Source: JAAXHV01 sp965207165 (GTDB lineage Bacteria > Pseudomonadota > Gammaproteobacteria > Eutrophobiales > Eutrophobiaceae). Taken from it: a stretch of DNA of 64,000 nucleotides. Positions 27,784-35,678 of the stretch are shown here, one piece after another (position 1 is the first letter of the stretch; the number at the start of each line of letters is the position of its first letter). The notes below the pieces were generated by a model, which saw only the letters and a list, made by a program, of their open reading frames with translations, ran no database searches and had not been told where the DNA came from. The DNA lies in the NCBI GenBank assembly GCA_965207165.1, contig OZ242265.1:1674001-1738000 (forward strand), in the 5' to 3' direction. The position numbers and the translations under genes were made by a program.

Positions 27784-28245
27784 TCAACCCGCTGCCGCCA
27801 GCTGCACGGCTTCGATAATTTTCTGGTACCCGGTACACCTGCACAGGTTCCCGGAGATGCCCTTACGGATGGCTTCCTCATCCGGGTCCGGGTTCTCGGC
27901 AAGCAACTGTTTGGCGGCCATCATGATGCCGCAGGTGCAGTAGCCGCACTGCACCGCATCGGCGTCGATAAAGGCCTGTTGCACGGGGTCCAGTCCGGCG
28001 TCGCCACCCAGTCCTTCCACGGTAGTCACTGTCCTGTTCCCAACCTGCATGGCCATGGTCATGCACGAATACACTGCCTTACCGTCGACCAGGACAGTAC
28101 AACAACCGCATCCGCCGGAATCACAACCCCGTTTGGCTGCGTTCAGGCCCAGGGTTTCCCGCAGGGTGCGCAGCAGACTGTCATGGGGTTCTACCGCTAT
28201 CTCGTGCGTTTCATTATTTACGTCAAGCTGTATGACCTGTTTCAT
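27784..28245 (-). CDS. Molybdenum hydroxylase [2Fe-2S] subunit, operon A
   Basis: 153 aa with both cluster-binding motifs: CDSGGCGCCTVLVDGK in the N-terminal half and QCGYCTCGIMM plus NLCRCTGYQ in the C-terminal half. It passes electrons from the Mo site to the FAD subunit. It follows the FAD gene with a TGATG overlap. Confidence 0.93.
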   Translation of the reverse strand: MKQVIQLDVNNETHEIAVEPHDSLLRTLRETLGLNAAKRGCDSGGCGCCTVLVDGKAVYSCMTMAMQVGNRTVTTVEGLGGDAGLDPVQQAFIDADAVQCGYCTCGIMMAAKQLLAENPDPDEEAIRKGISGNLCRCTGYQKIIEAVQLAAAG

Positions 28246-29129
28246 CAGACTTCTCCTCCGAGCCTGGCTAGCGCCTTTTGCAAGGCCTTTTTCACCAGCA
28301 CCGCGGTCATGTGTGATCGATATTCCTTCGATGCCCGGTGGTCGGAGATGGGGTCTACGTCACCTTGCGCCGCTTTCCCGGCGCCGCTGACGGTGTCTTC
28401 ATCCAGAACGGCGCCGGCCAGCAGGTCCTCTGCCGAACCTGCCCGCGCCGGCGTCTCTCCCGTTCCACCGCCAATAAATACACGGGCCTGCTCGCACCGG
28501 TTAGCGCCATCCAGCGTCAAGGCCACCGCGGCATTGACGATGGCCAGGTCATTGGCATTGGTTTCCAGCTTGATGAACGCGCTGGCGCTGTTGGGCGGCG
28601 GCACAGGCAGCCTGATCGCCGTGACGAATTCGGCCGGGGCCAGGCTGTTTTCAAACAGCCCGGAAAAGAATGCTTCGAGGGGGATGGCGCGGCTGCCGTC
28701 CGGCCCGTGTGCCTGGACCTCGCCGTTCAATGCCAGGAAACTGGTCGGCAGGTCAAACAGGGGGCAGGCCGAAGCGATGGACCCGCCGACGGTTGCAGCA
28801 TTCATGATCTGCACCGGCGGATAGGTAATCGCATCCTTGACGGCGCCCAGCCAGGCCTGCTGCTGAACCGCGTCATCCTGTTCAAGCTGGGCCAGGCGGG
28901 TCGTGGCGCCGATAACCACGTTGCCGGCGTCGACGACGATATTGTCCAGACCCAGACCCTGTATATCTATCAGCGCATCTATACCCGTGAGCAACCCCCT
29001 GGCGGCAAGCCCATGCAGGAAAGTGCCGCCGGCAACGATCAGCGCGCTGTCCTCATGCTGTTGTAAAAGCTGCACCACTGCAGCAGCTTCCGTCGGACTA
29101 TGAAATGAATCGACACTTGTTAAGGCCAC
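28245..29129 (-). CDS. Molybdenum hydroxylase FAD subunit, operon A
   Basis: 294 aa, CoxM-like: FHSPTEAAAVVQLLQQHED, then IVAGGTFLHG for FAD binding, and NAATVGGSIASACPLFDLP in place of the usual GGN-A-P-D motif. It is the first gene of the minus-strand operon. The start is GTG, preceded on the minus strand by a strong GGGGGAGGG. Confidence 0.9.
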   Translation of the reverse strand: MALTSVDSFHSPTEAAAVVQLLQQHEDSALIVAGGTFLHGLAARGLLTGIDALIDIQGLGLDNIVVDAGNVVIGATTRLAQLEQDDAVQQQAWLGAVKDAITYPPVQIMNAATVGGSIASACPLFDLPTSFLALNGEVQAHGPDGSRAIPLEAFFSGLFENSLAPAEFVTAIRLPVPPPNSASAFIKLETNANDLAIVNAAVALTLDGANRCEQARVFIGGGTGETPARAGSAEDLLAGAVLDEDTVSGAGKAAQGDVDPISDHRASKEYRSHMTAVLVKKALQKALARLGGEV

Positions 29130-29247
29130 TGTAACCCTCCCCCTGGCTGTTTGTTTATATTATTCCGGTTGGTGGTTCGTCACGTCAAAGGATATGTTCT
29201 GGCCGGAGTTATGGCAAGCAGATTCCTGCTTTTCTCACTACTTGATA

Positions 29248-29298
29248 TTGACAAACGGACATTGTCATTCAATCATGACGAATAAAGAAAATGGGGAG
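29248..29298 (+). promoter_or_regulatory. Promoter and operator of the NicX-led molybdenum operon
   Basis: TTGACA at 29248-29253 is followed after 17 nt by AATCAT as a weak -10. The inverted repeat TGACAA-7 nt-TTGTCA (29249-29267) overlaps it and would suit a repressor or activator. GGGGAG at 29293-29298 is the ribosome-binding site 8 nt before the ATG at 29307. Operon A starts on the other strand 119 nt away, so the region may control both enzymes. Confidence 0.45.
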
Positions 29299-29306
29299 TA
29301 TCTAAC

Positions 29307-30389
29307 ATGTTACCTGCAATAGCCCGCGTACAGGAGCTGAACCCGGCCAAGCTGGGGATGCTGTTTAAAAAAGAATTCGATCTCTGCCGGGTACGCCAGG
29401 GGGAGACCGTGATGTTGCTCAGCGACCTCGCAACCCGGCGTGAGTACGTGGAGGCGGCCTTCGCGGCCGCCGAGGATATGGGCGCCGATGTCTATGAAAT
29501 GTGCGTCAATTCCATTCCCTCATGGACCAAGGTCGGTGTTGCCACCGTCGGCCAGTGCAAAGGGACCCTGGAAGCGGCCAAGGCCGCTGACATTATCGTC
29601 GCCCTGCATGTGCCGCTGTTCACCAGTTGGCTGAAGGATGTCAGGGATGCCGGTACCCGGGTGCTGATGATCATCGACTCTCCGGACGACCTGGAGCAAC
29701 TAATGGCGCCGCCGGGTTTGAAGGAGGCCGTACTTTATTCCGATTCCCTGCTGGCAAAGACGAAAGCAGTGCATGTCACCAGTGAGGCAGGCACGGACCT
29801 GACCTACGAATGCGGGGAGTACCCGGTGATGAGCCAGTACGGTTACGCCGATGCGCCCGGACGTTTCGACCACTGGGGCGGCGGCCATGTCCACACATTC
29901 CCCAATGAGGGCAGCGCCGGCGGCACGGTAGTATTCCAGCCGGGAGACATCGTGATCCTGCCTTACTGCCGCTATATCCAGGATGAAGTCAGGCTGACCA
30001 TTAATGATGGGTTTATCGATAACGTGGAGGGCGGTCTTGATGCCAAGCTCATGCAGGACTGGCTGGATGACAACCGGACCGGCGCCGATGACCGGGACCC
30101 TTACGCGGTCTCCCACCTGGGCTGGGGCCTCAACCCGCAGGCCCTGTGGTACGGCATTGCCCTCAACGGCGATGAACCGGAGCGCAGCCGCGCCGCGGCC
30201 CGCACCTTTCCCGGCAATTTCCTGTTCTCGACCGGGCCCAATAACCAGGGCGGCGGTAAACGCACCACCCGCGGGCATTACGACGTGCCCATGCGGGATT
30301 GCACCATGGCGCTGGACGGCGAGGTAATCATAGAAAACGGCAGGATTATTGACGATAATATGACCGTCGAACGAATTAAACATATATAA
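29307..30389 (+). CDS. nicX: 2,5-dihydroxypyridine dioxygenase homologue
   Basis: 360 aa, full length relative to the nicotinate-pathway enzyme NicX (about 350 aa). Shared blocks include YGYADAPGRFDHW, FPNEGSAGGTVVF and FLFSTGPNNQGGGKR. The three residues proposed as Fe(II) ligands in NicX appear as H270 (SHLGWG), H324 and D326 (GHYDVP). NicX opens 2,5-dihydroxypyridine to N-formylmaleamate. The fold is related to M29 aminopeptidases, the main alternative. It heads an operon with a complete molybdenum hydroxylase, which supports a role in hydroxy-N-heterocycle cleavage. The exact substrate is inferred. Confidence 0.8.
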   Translation: MLPAIARVQELNPAKLGMLFKKEFDLCRVRQGETVMLLSDLATRREYVEAAFAAAEDMGADVYEMCVNSIPSWTKVGVATVGQCKGTLEAAKAADIIVALHVPLFTSWLKDVRDAGTRVLMIIDSPDDLEQLMAPPGLKEAVLYSDSLLAKTKAVHVTSEAGTDLTYECGEYPVMSQYGYADAPGRFDHWGGGHVHTFPNEGSAGGTVVFQPGDIVILPYCRYIQDEVRLTINDGFIDNVEGGLDAKLMQDWLDDNRTGADDRDPYAVSHLGWGLNPQALWYGIALNGDEPERSRAAARTFPGNFLFSTGPNNQGGGKRTTRGHYDVPMRDCTMALDGEVIIENGRIIDDNMTVERIKHI

Positions 30390-30403
30390 CAGGAAATAAA
30401 ACA

Positions 30404-31279
30404 ATGAAGGACTTTCAATACCTGGCGCCGCGTAAACTGGACGAGGCAGCCGTGCTGATGGCCGAGCACGCAGGCTCAGCGCAACTTCTGGCCGGGGGGA
30501 CGGACCTGCTCATATTCATGCGCAACGGCCGCAAGTCTCCCGATGTCATCATCGATGCAAAACAAATCCCGGAACTCACGCGCCTGCACCTTGATACGGA
30601 GCGGTTGACCATCGGCGCCGCGGTCAGTTGCCGGACAGTCTGGGAGAACACGGAGATTACCGAAAGATTTCCGGCCTTGACGGATGCGGCAACCTTGATC
30701 GGCGGTATCCAGATCCAGGGGCGGGCAACGTTCGGCGGCAACCTGTGCAATGCCGCGCCCAGCGCCGATACCGTACCCCCGGTGATCGTCTACGGCGCGA
30801 CAGCCCATATCGTCAGCGCCCGTGGTACGCGTGACGTACCGGTAGAGCAAATCTGCACGGGACCCGGCCTGACCTCGCTTGCGCACGATGAAATCCTGGT
30901 CTCGCTGTCTATTCCCGTACCTGCGGCGAACTCCGGCGCCGCATTCCTGCGCTTTATCCCGCGCAACGAAATGGACATTGCCGTGGCGAATGCCGCTGCC
31001 CGGGTCGACCTGGACGAGACCGGCGCAACCTTCAACACGGTGCGCATCGCCATAGGCGCGGTAGCGCCGACTCCCCTGTTCGTGGAAGCAGCAGGCGCCG
31101 CGCTCAACGGCAAACCCGTGAGCGACGAGTCGATAGCCGAAGCCGCCGGCATCGCCCGGGATGCAGCAACGCCGATCAACGACATGCGCGGCACGATTGA
31201 ACACCGGAAACAACTGGTCGAGGTGTTGACGACGAGGGCACTGCGGCGAGCGATAACCCGGGCAAATAACGAAGAGTAA
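30404..31279 (+). CDS. Molybdenum hydroxylase FAD subunit, operon B
   Basis: 291 aa with CoxM-type FAD motifs LLAGGTDLLIFMRNG near residue 31 and TFGGNLCNAAPSADT near residue 110. It lies 14 nt after the NicX-like gene and is followed by the FeS and molybdenum subunits. It is only distantly similar to the operon A FAD subunit, so the two enzymes are not a recent duplication. Confidence 0.92.
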   Translation: MKDFQYLAPRKLDEAAVLMAEHAGSAQLLAGGTDLLIFMRNGRKSPDVIIDAKQIPELTRLHLDTERLTIGAAVSCRTVWENTEITERFPALTDAATLIGGIQIQGRATFGGNLCNAAPSADTVPPVIVYGATAHIVSARGTRDVPVEQICTGPGLTSLAHDEILVSLSIPVPAANSGAAFLRFIPRNEMDIAVANAAARVDLDETGATFNTVRIAIGAVAPTPLFVEAAGAALNGKPVSDESIAEAAGIARDAATPINDMRGTIEHRKQLVEVLTTRALRRAITRANNEE

Positions 31280-31302
31280 ACAACAAGCTACATGGTTGCA
31301 CA

Positions 31303-31351
31303 GGATGCACATGAATATTGATCATAACTATCCTGTTTATCATGTACATCC
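31303..31351 (+). repeat. Long-loop hairpin in the leader of the FeS subunit gene
   Basis: GGATGCACATGA (31303-31314) pairs with TCATGTACATCC (31340-31351) with one mismatch. Flanking ACATGG and CCATGT (31290-31295, 31350-31355) extend the symmetry. It lies in the 109-nt gap inside the operon and could be an internal regulatory or RNA-processing site. Confidence 0.4.
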
Positions 31352-31388
31352 ATGTTAAAAACAGATTTTTTTGAGGGAGAACAGATTT

Positions 31389-31868
31389 ATGGGCAGCAAA
31401 TCACTCGTAACGGCAACGATTAACGGCGAGTCCAGAGAGTTCCTGTGTGAACCCAGGCAGAGCCTGCTGGAGGTATTGCGGGATGTCTTGTACCTGACCG
31501 GCACGAAGGAAGGCTGCAACGACGGCAACTGCGGCGCCTGCAGCGTCATCGTCGACGGCGTCTTGCTGGACGCCTGCTGCATGCTGGCCGTCGAGGCGGA
31601 AGGCGGTAGCATCGAGACCATAGAAGGGCTGGCGACAGGCGCTGAACTGCACCCCCTGCAACAGGCTTTTCTTGAAGACACCGGGTTGCAGTGCGGGATC
31701 TGCACCCCGGGTTTCCTGATGTCGGCAAAGGCATTGCTGGACAAACATCCCAGGCCTGATGAACACCAGGTGCGCCACTGGCTGGCCGGGAACCTGTGCC
31801 GCTGCACCGGTTACGACAAGCTGGTGCGATCCGTGTTAAAGGCAGCAGACAGTACGGCGGAGGCATAA
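31389..31868 (+). CDS. Molybdenum hydroxylase [2Fe-2S] subunit, operon B
   Basis: 159 aa with GCNDGNCGACSVIVDG near residue 43, QCGICTPGFLM near residue 104 and NLCRCTGYD near residue 140. ATG at 31389 is chosen over a TTG six codons upstream; a GAGGGAG lies ahead of it. It is immediately followed by the molybdenum subunit gene. Confidence 0.93.
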   Translation: MGSKSLVTATINGESREFLCEPRQSLLEVLRDVLYLTGTKEGCNDGNCGACSVIVDGVLLDACCMLAVEAEGGSIETIEGLATGAELHPLQQAFLEDTGLQCGICTPGFLMSAKALLDKHPRPDEHQVRHWLAGNLCRCTGYDKLVRSVLKAADSTAEA

Positions 31869-31870
31869 CG

Positions 31871-34156
31871 ATGACTGAAGCGACGAAGAATAACGGTTTT
31901 AACGTGATTGGCACCTCGCCGATACGCCCTGACGGGCTGGATAAGGTTACCGGACAGGCGCGCTTCGCCGATGACTTTCACCTGCCGAACATGTTGCACG
32001 GTAAAATACTGCGCAGCCCGCACGCCCATGCGCGCATCATCTCCATCGACACCAGCGCCGCGCAAGCCCTTCCGGGCGTGCGCGCGGTGGTCACCGGCGC
32101 CGACTTCCCTCCCGTCAAGCATGAACTGATCCACGCGGGCGCGGCCGGCGTGCTCAACGTGCGCGAGATGGCGGAGAACTGCATGGCAAAAGACAAGGTC
32201 CTGTATGACGGGCATGCCCTGGCCGCGGTGGCCGCGGACAGCCCACACGATGCGGAACTGGCCGTAAACCTGATCGAGGTGGAGTATGAACTGTTGCCGC
32301 CGGTGATGAACGTGCGCGCGGCCATGGCTGATGACGCCCCCGTCATCCATGAGGATTTTCACCCGGGGGGGTTTATTGCGCCTACGGAAAAATTCATGCC
32401 CAACGCCAGTCGCGTGCAACTGGGCAGCGGCGATACCGAACAGGGATTTGCCGAGGCCGATCTCGTCCTGGAACGGGAATACACGGCGGAAACCATTCAC
32501 CAGGGTTATATTGAAAGCCATGTCACCACGGCAAACTGGGACAGCAACGATCACGTGACGGTGTGGACCGCGACCCAGGGACAGTTCGCCCTGCGCGACC
32601 ACCTGGCCGACATCATCCAGGTGCCCATAAGCAACATCAACGTGGTGCCGCTGGAGATTGGCGGCGGTTTCGGGGGGAAAGAGCGAATTTATCTCGACCC
32701 GGTGGCGGCCATGCTCTCGAAAAAGTCCAGCTGCCCGGTCAAGATCGCCATGCGCCGCGACGAGGTGTTCCGCGCAACCGGGCCGAGTTCCGGCACTTAT
32801 ATCAAACTGAAGTTCGGCGTCAAACAGGACGGCACCATCACGGCCGCCGACCTGCACATGGCCTACGAGGCCGGCGCTTACGCGGGCGGCCCCCTGTTTC
32901 TCGGCATCCTGTCCTCCACGTCACGCTATAACATACCCAACATCCATATCGACGGCTTCGACGTCATCGTCAACAAGCCCACCATGCGCCCCTATCGCGC
33001 CCCGGGCGCGCCCCAGGCGCTGTTTGCGGTGGAGCAGATGATAGATGAGTTGGCCCGCGCACTGGGTATGGACTCCATTGCCTTCCGCATGAAGAACCTG
33101 GCAAGGACCGGAGACCGGCTGGTGCCGGGTTTCCCGCTGGCGCCCATAGACACGGACCTGATGATGGAAACCGTCAAGGCGCATCCCCATTACCATGCGC
33201 CCCTGGACGGACCGAACCGGGGACGGGGCCTTGCCTACAGCATCTGGTTCAACATCGGCGAAATTTCCAGCGCACGCATACAGGTCAACCCGGACGGCTC
33301 CGTCATCCTGGCCACTGCCAGCCCCGACCTGAGCGGCACGCGCATTGCGCTGGCCATGCAGGCCGCGGAAATGCTGGGCATAGACGTTGAACAGGTAAAC
33401 CCCTCGGTTGCCGATACCCAGTCCATCGGTTTCTCGGTACCTTCGGTGGGAAGCCGCACCACGTACGGCACGGGCACTATCGTCTGCGAGGTAGCGCAGG
33501 AGATACTGAACCAGATGTGTGGACGGGCCGCTTTGCTGTGGGAGACGGATGCGGAACAGGTCACCGTCGAAAACGGCACTTTCAGCAACAACGCAGACCC
33601 TGAGCAGACCCTGTCGTTCAATGAACTGGCGGCGAGGATGTTCGAGACCGGCGGCCCCATCAGCTACCACAAGACCGGTACGACCCAGAGCTTCATCCCC
33701 GGCACCGCCGTGCACCTGGTGGACGTAGAGGTGGACCCGGAGACCGGCAAGGTAGACATCCTGCGCTACACCATATTCCAGGACGTGGGCAAGGCCGTAC
33801 ACCCGGATTACGTGGAGGGCCAGATGCAGGGCGCCGCGGTACAGGGGATTGGCATGGCGCTGAACGAAGAGTATTTCTACGACGAGGAAGGCCACCTGAA
33901 GAACGCCAGCCTGCTGGATTACCGCCTGCCTACTTCACTGGACGTGCCCATGCTCGAAACCGTGGTACTGGAAACACCCAATCCCGCCCATCCTTTCGGC
34001 GTGCGCGGCTGCGGCGAGATCTCCATCGCCCCACCGCCTGCGGCAATCGCCAACGCCATCCATGATGCGGTCGGGGTACGCCTTGACTCCATGCCGATGG
34101 CGCCCCACAAGGTCTGCGCGGCCATCAAGGCCGCCAAACCGGCCAAAGCCGCCTGA
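31871..34156 (+). CDS. Molybdenum hydroxylase large (molybdopterin) subunit, operon B
   Basis: 761 aa. Motifs: SPIRPDGLDKVTGQARFADD, GGGFGGKERIYLDP, YRAPGAPQALFAVEQ and the C-terminal GVRGCGEISIAPPPAA with the catalytic Glu. It resembles CoxL-like or nicotinate/4-hydroxybenzoyl-CoA-type hydroxylases more than classic xanthine dehydrogenase. It starts 2 nt after the FeS gene and, with the NicX-like dioxygenase, suggests hydroxylation then cleavage of an N-heterocycle. The substrate is not proven. Confidence 0.9.
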   Translation: MTEATKNNGFNVIGTSPIRPDGLDKVTGQARFADDFHLPNMLHGKILRSPHAHARIISIDTSAAQALPGVRAVVTGADFPPVKHELIHAGAAGVLNVREMAENCMAKDKVLYDGHALAAVAADSPHDAELAVNLIEVEYELLPPVMNVRAAMADDAPVIHEDFHPGGFIAPTEKFMPNASRVQLGSGDTEQGFAEADLVLEREYTAETIHQGYIESHVTTANWDSNDHVTVWTATQGQFALRDHLADIIQVPISNINVVPLEIGGGFGGKERIYLDPVAAMLSKKSSCPVKIAMRRDEVFRATGPSSGTYIKLKFGVKQDGTITAADLHMAYEAGAYAGGPLFLGILSSTSRYNIPNIHIDGFDVIVNKPTMRPYRAPGAPQALFAVEQMIDELARALGMDSIAFRMKNLARTGDRLVPGFPLAPIDTDLMMETVKAHPHYHAPLDGPNRGRGLAYSIWFNIGEISSARIQVNPDGSVILATASPDLSGTRIALAMQAAEMLGIDVEQVNPSVADTQSIGFSVPSVGSRTTYGTGTIVCEVAQEILNQMCGRAALLWETDAEQVTVENGTFSNNADPEQTLSFNELAARMFETGGPISYHKTGTTQSFIPGTAVHLVDVEVDPETGKVDILRYTIFQDVGKAVHPDYVEGQMQGAAVQGIGMALNEEYFYDEEGHLKNASLLDYRLPTSLDVPMLETVVLETPNPAHPFGVRGCGEISIAPPPAAIANAIHDAVGVRLDSMPMAPHKVCAAIKAAKPAKAA

Positions 34157-34163
34157 TTACTTC

Positions 34164-34427
34164 ATGCCTACGGTCTGGATTCCATTAGCCATGCAGGAAT
34201 TTACCGGCGGCAGGGAAACCGTTGAGATGGAAGGCCGCAACGTCAGGCGGCTTATCGTCGCCCTGGACGAGACCTACCCCGGGGTGAAGGATGCCCTGAT
34301 GGACGGTGACAGGTTCAAACCCGGCATCGCTGTCGCCGTCAACGGCCAGGTCAGCCACCTCGGTCCACTGCAACCACTGGAAGAAGACAACGAGGTGTTT
34401 TTCGTCCCTGCCATAGGTGGAGGGTAG
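34164..34427 (+). CDS. MoaD/ThiS-family sulfur carrier protein
   Basis: 87 aa with a ubiquitin-like pattern (VWIPLAMQEFTGGRETVEMEG, VAVNGQ) ending in AIGGG, the Gly-Gly tail that is adenylated and thiocarboxylated in MoaD and ThiS. It lies 7 nt after the molybdenum subunit gene. It may supply sulfur for molybdopterin or for cofactor sulfuration of this enzyme. Confidence 0.8.
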   Translation: MPTVWIPLAMQEFTGGRETVEMEGRNVRRLIVALDETYPGVKDALMDGDRFKPGIAVAVNGQVSHLGPLQPLEEDNEVFFVPAIGGG

Positions 34428-34441
34428 TCGTACACGACCCG

Positions 34442-35029
34442 TCAAGAAGGCAGGAAATCCTCCAGCTCTGCAAAAATGTCTTTTACGCCCGTTTTATGCC
34501 GGTAGATCTCACCCAGGGACAAACCATCCAGTTCGTAGGGTAATACCAGCCATTTATCAGTTTCATGTAAATAATAATCAGGTACCCGCCCGGTCCGGTT
34601 GTTGGCAGGCTTATACCAGAGTACGGCAACGCGAACATCTGACGGCATATTGCGGCGGGTTTTCGTTGAAAGCTGGTCGATTACTGCCTTGATATTCAGA
34701 CCTGTACTATATACGTCATCGACAATCAATAACCTGTTATCCGCCTCCAGGTTTTCCAGCAGGTATTGCAATCCGTGCACATGGATCCCCCTCTCATTCT
34801 CAATCATGTCCGTATAGCTGCTCATACCGGTATAAGATGTGCGTATGGAAATGTGATCCGTCTCCACACCCAGGTATTCGAGGCAATCCTGCACGCCGAT
34901 ACCAACCGGGCTGCCTCCGCGCCATAATCCCACGATAAAATCCGGCCTGAAACCGCTGGTATAGATTTTTGCGCCAAGCCGGTAAGAATCCAGTAATTGC
35001 TCTTCTGCGTTAATAAATAATTTATCCAT
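34442..35029 (-). CDS. COG2236-type phosphoribosyltransferase (copy 2)
   Basis: 195 aa with GLWRGGSPVGIGVQ, the PRPP loop LLIVDDVYSTGLN and the tail LWYKPANNRTG...PDYYLHETDKW. It is divergent from copy 3 across an 85-nt gap and converges on the MoaD-like gene (14-nt gap). A nucleobase salvage role is likely by family. It differs from copies 1 and 3 in having a Tyr-Ser in the PRPP loop and an internal GMSSYTDMIENERG segment. Confidence 0.87.
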   Translation of the reverse strand: MDKLFINAEEQLLDSYRLGAKIYTSGFRPDFIVGLWRGGSPVGIGVQDCLEYLGVETDHISIRTSYTGMSSYTDMIENERGIHVHGLQYLLENLEADNRLLIVDDVYSTGLNIKAVIDQLSTKTRRNMPSDVRVAVLWYKPANNRTGRVPDYYLHETDKWLVLPYELDGLSLGEIYRHKTGVKDIFAELEDFLPS

Positions 35030-35077
35030 TGCTCCAGGCCATAATCATTCGGGCAGCACATCGATCAAGAAAGTTTA

Positions 35078-35100
35078 TATAATGACTCAACAGTATTATA
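35078..35100. promoter_or_regulatory. Divergent promoter between two phosphoribosyltransferase genes
   Basis: TATAAT (35078-35083) and ATTATA (35095-35100) form an inverted pair 11 nt apart, giving a -10-like box on each strand. The puuE/allantoicase region has the same kind of mirrored TATAAT pair. Clear -35 boxes were not seen. Confidence 0.35.
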
Positions 35101-35114
35101 GAAAATAATTCACA

Positions 35115-35678
35115 ATGTCCAACAAGCTCTATCTCCAGGCACAGGCGCAACTCGAAGATTCATTCAGGTTAGGCGCCCGGATTCTGAAAAGCGGGTTTGA
35201 ACCGAAAGTCATTATTGCCATATGGCGAGGCGGCGTACCTGTCGGTATCGCGGTACAGGAATTGCTCAATTACTTCGGTGTTGAAGCCGATCACATCGCT
35301 ATCCGGACATCATCTTACAGCGGCATCGAAAAACGTTCGGACAACGTACGTGTCCACGGCCTGAATTACCTGATTAAAAAGATAAGCAGTACCGATCAAC
35401 TGCTGATCGTCGATGATGTGTTCGACACCGGCTTGACGATTCAGGCGGTCATTGAAAAGTTACGGGAAAGGGCAAAACGAAATACACCTGATGATATTCG
35501 TGTTGCCGTGCCCTGGTATAAACCCAGCCACAATAAAACCGGCCGTGAACCTGATTATTACCTGCACACAACAGAGCGATGGATCAAGTTTCCGTTTTCA
35601 CTGGAAGGGCTGACTCCTGAGGAGATAAAACAAAACAGACCTTCACTGCACGAAATCCTGGCGCCACTGGAGGGTTAA
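35115..35678 (+). CDS. COG2236-type phosphoribosyltransferase (copy 3)
   Basis: 187 aa with AIWRGGVPVGIAVQ, LLIVDDVFDTGLT and PWYKPSHNKTG...PDYYLHTTERW. It looks closest to copy 1 beside allantoicase (shared ADHIAIRTSSY and EDSFRLGARI-like segments). Its stop overlaps the convergent sorbosone-dehydrogenase-like gene by 3-4 nt. Confidence 0.87.
   Translation: MSNKLYLQAQAQLEDSFRLGARILKSGFEPKVIIAIWRGGVPVGIAVQELLNYFGVEADHIAIRTSSYSGIEKRSDNVRVHGLNYLIKKISSTDQLLIVDDVFDTGLTIQAVIEKLRERAKRNTPDDIRVAVPWYKPSHNKTGREPDYYLHTTERWIKFPFSLEGLTPEEIKQNRPSLHEILAPLEG

Noticed and set aside
25157..27943. A 928-codon plus-strand open frame
   Set aside because: It is the mirror of the molybdenum subunit gene on the minus strand, which has clear family motifs; the plus-strand product is rich in His, Arg and Gly with no recognisable domain.
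25403..29129. Naming operon A xanthine dehydrogenase (xdhA etc.)
   Set aside because: The motifs place it in the xanthine dehydrogenase superfamily but do not fix the substrate, so gene symbols were withheld.
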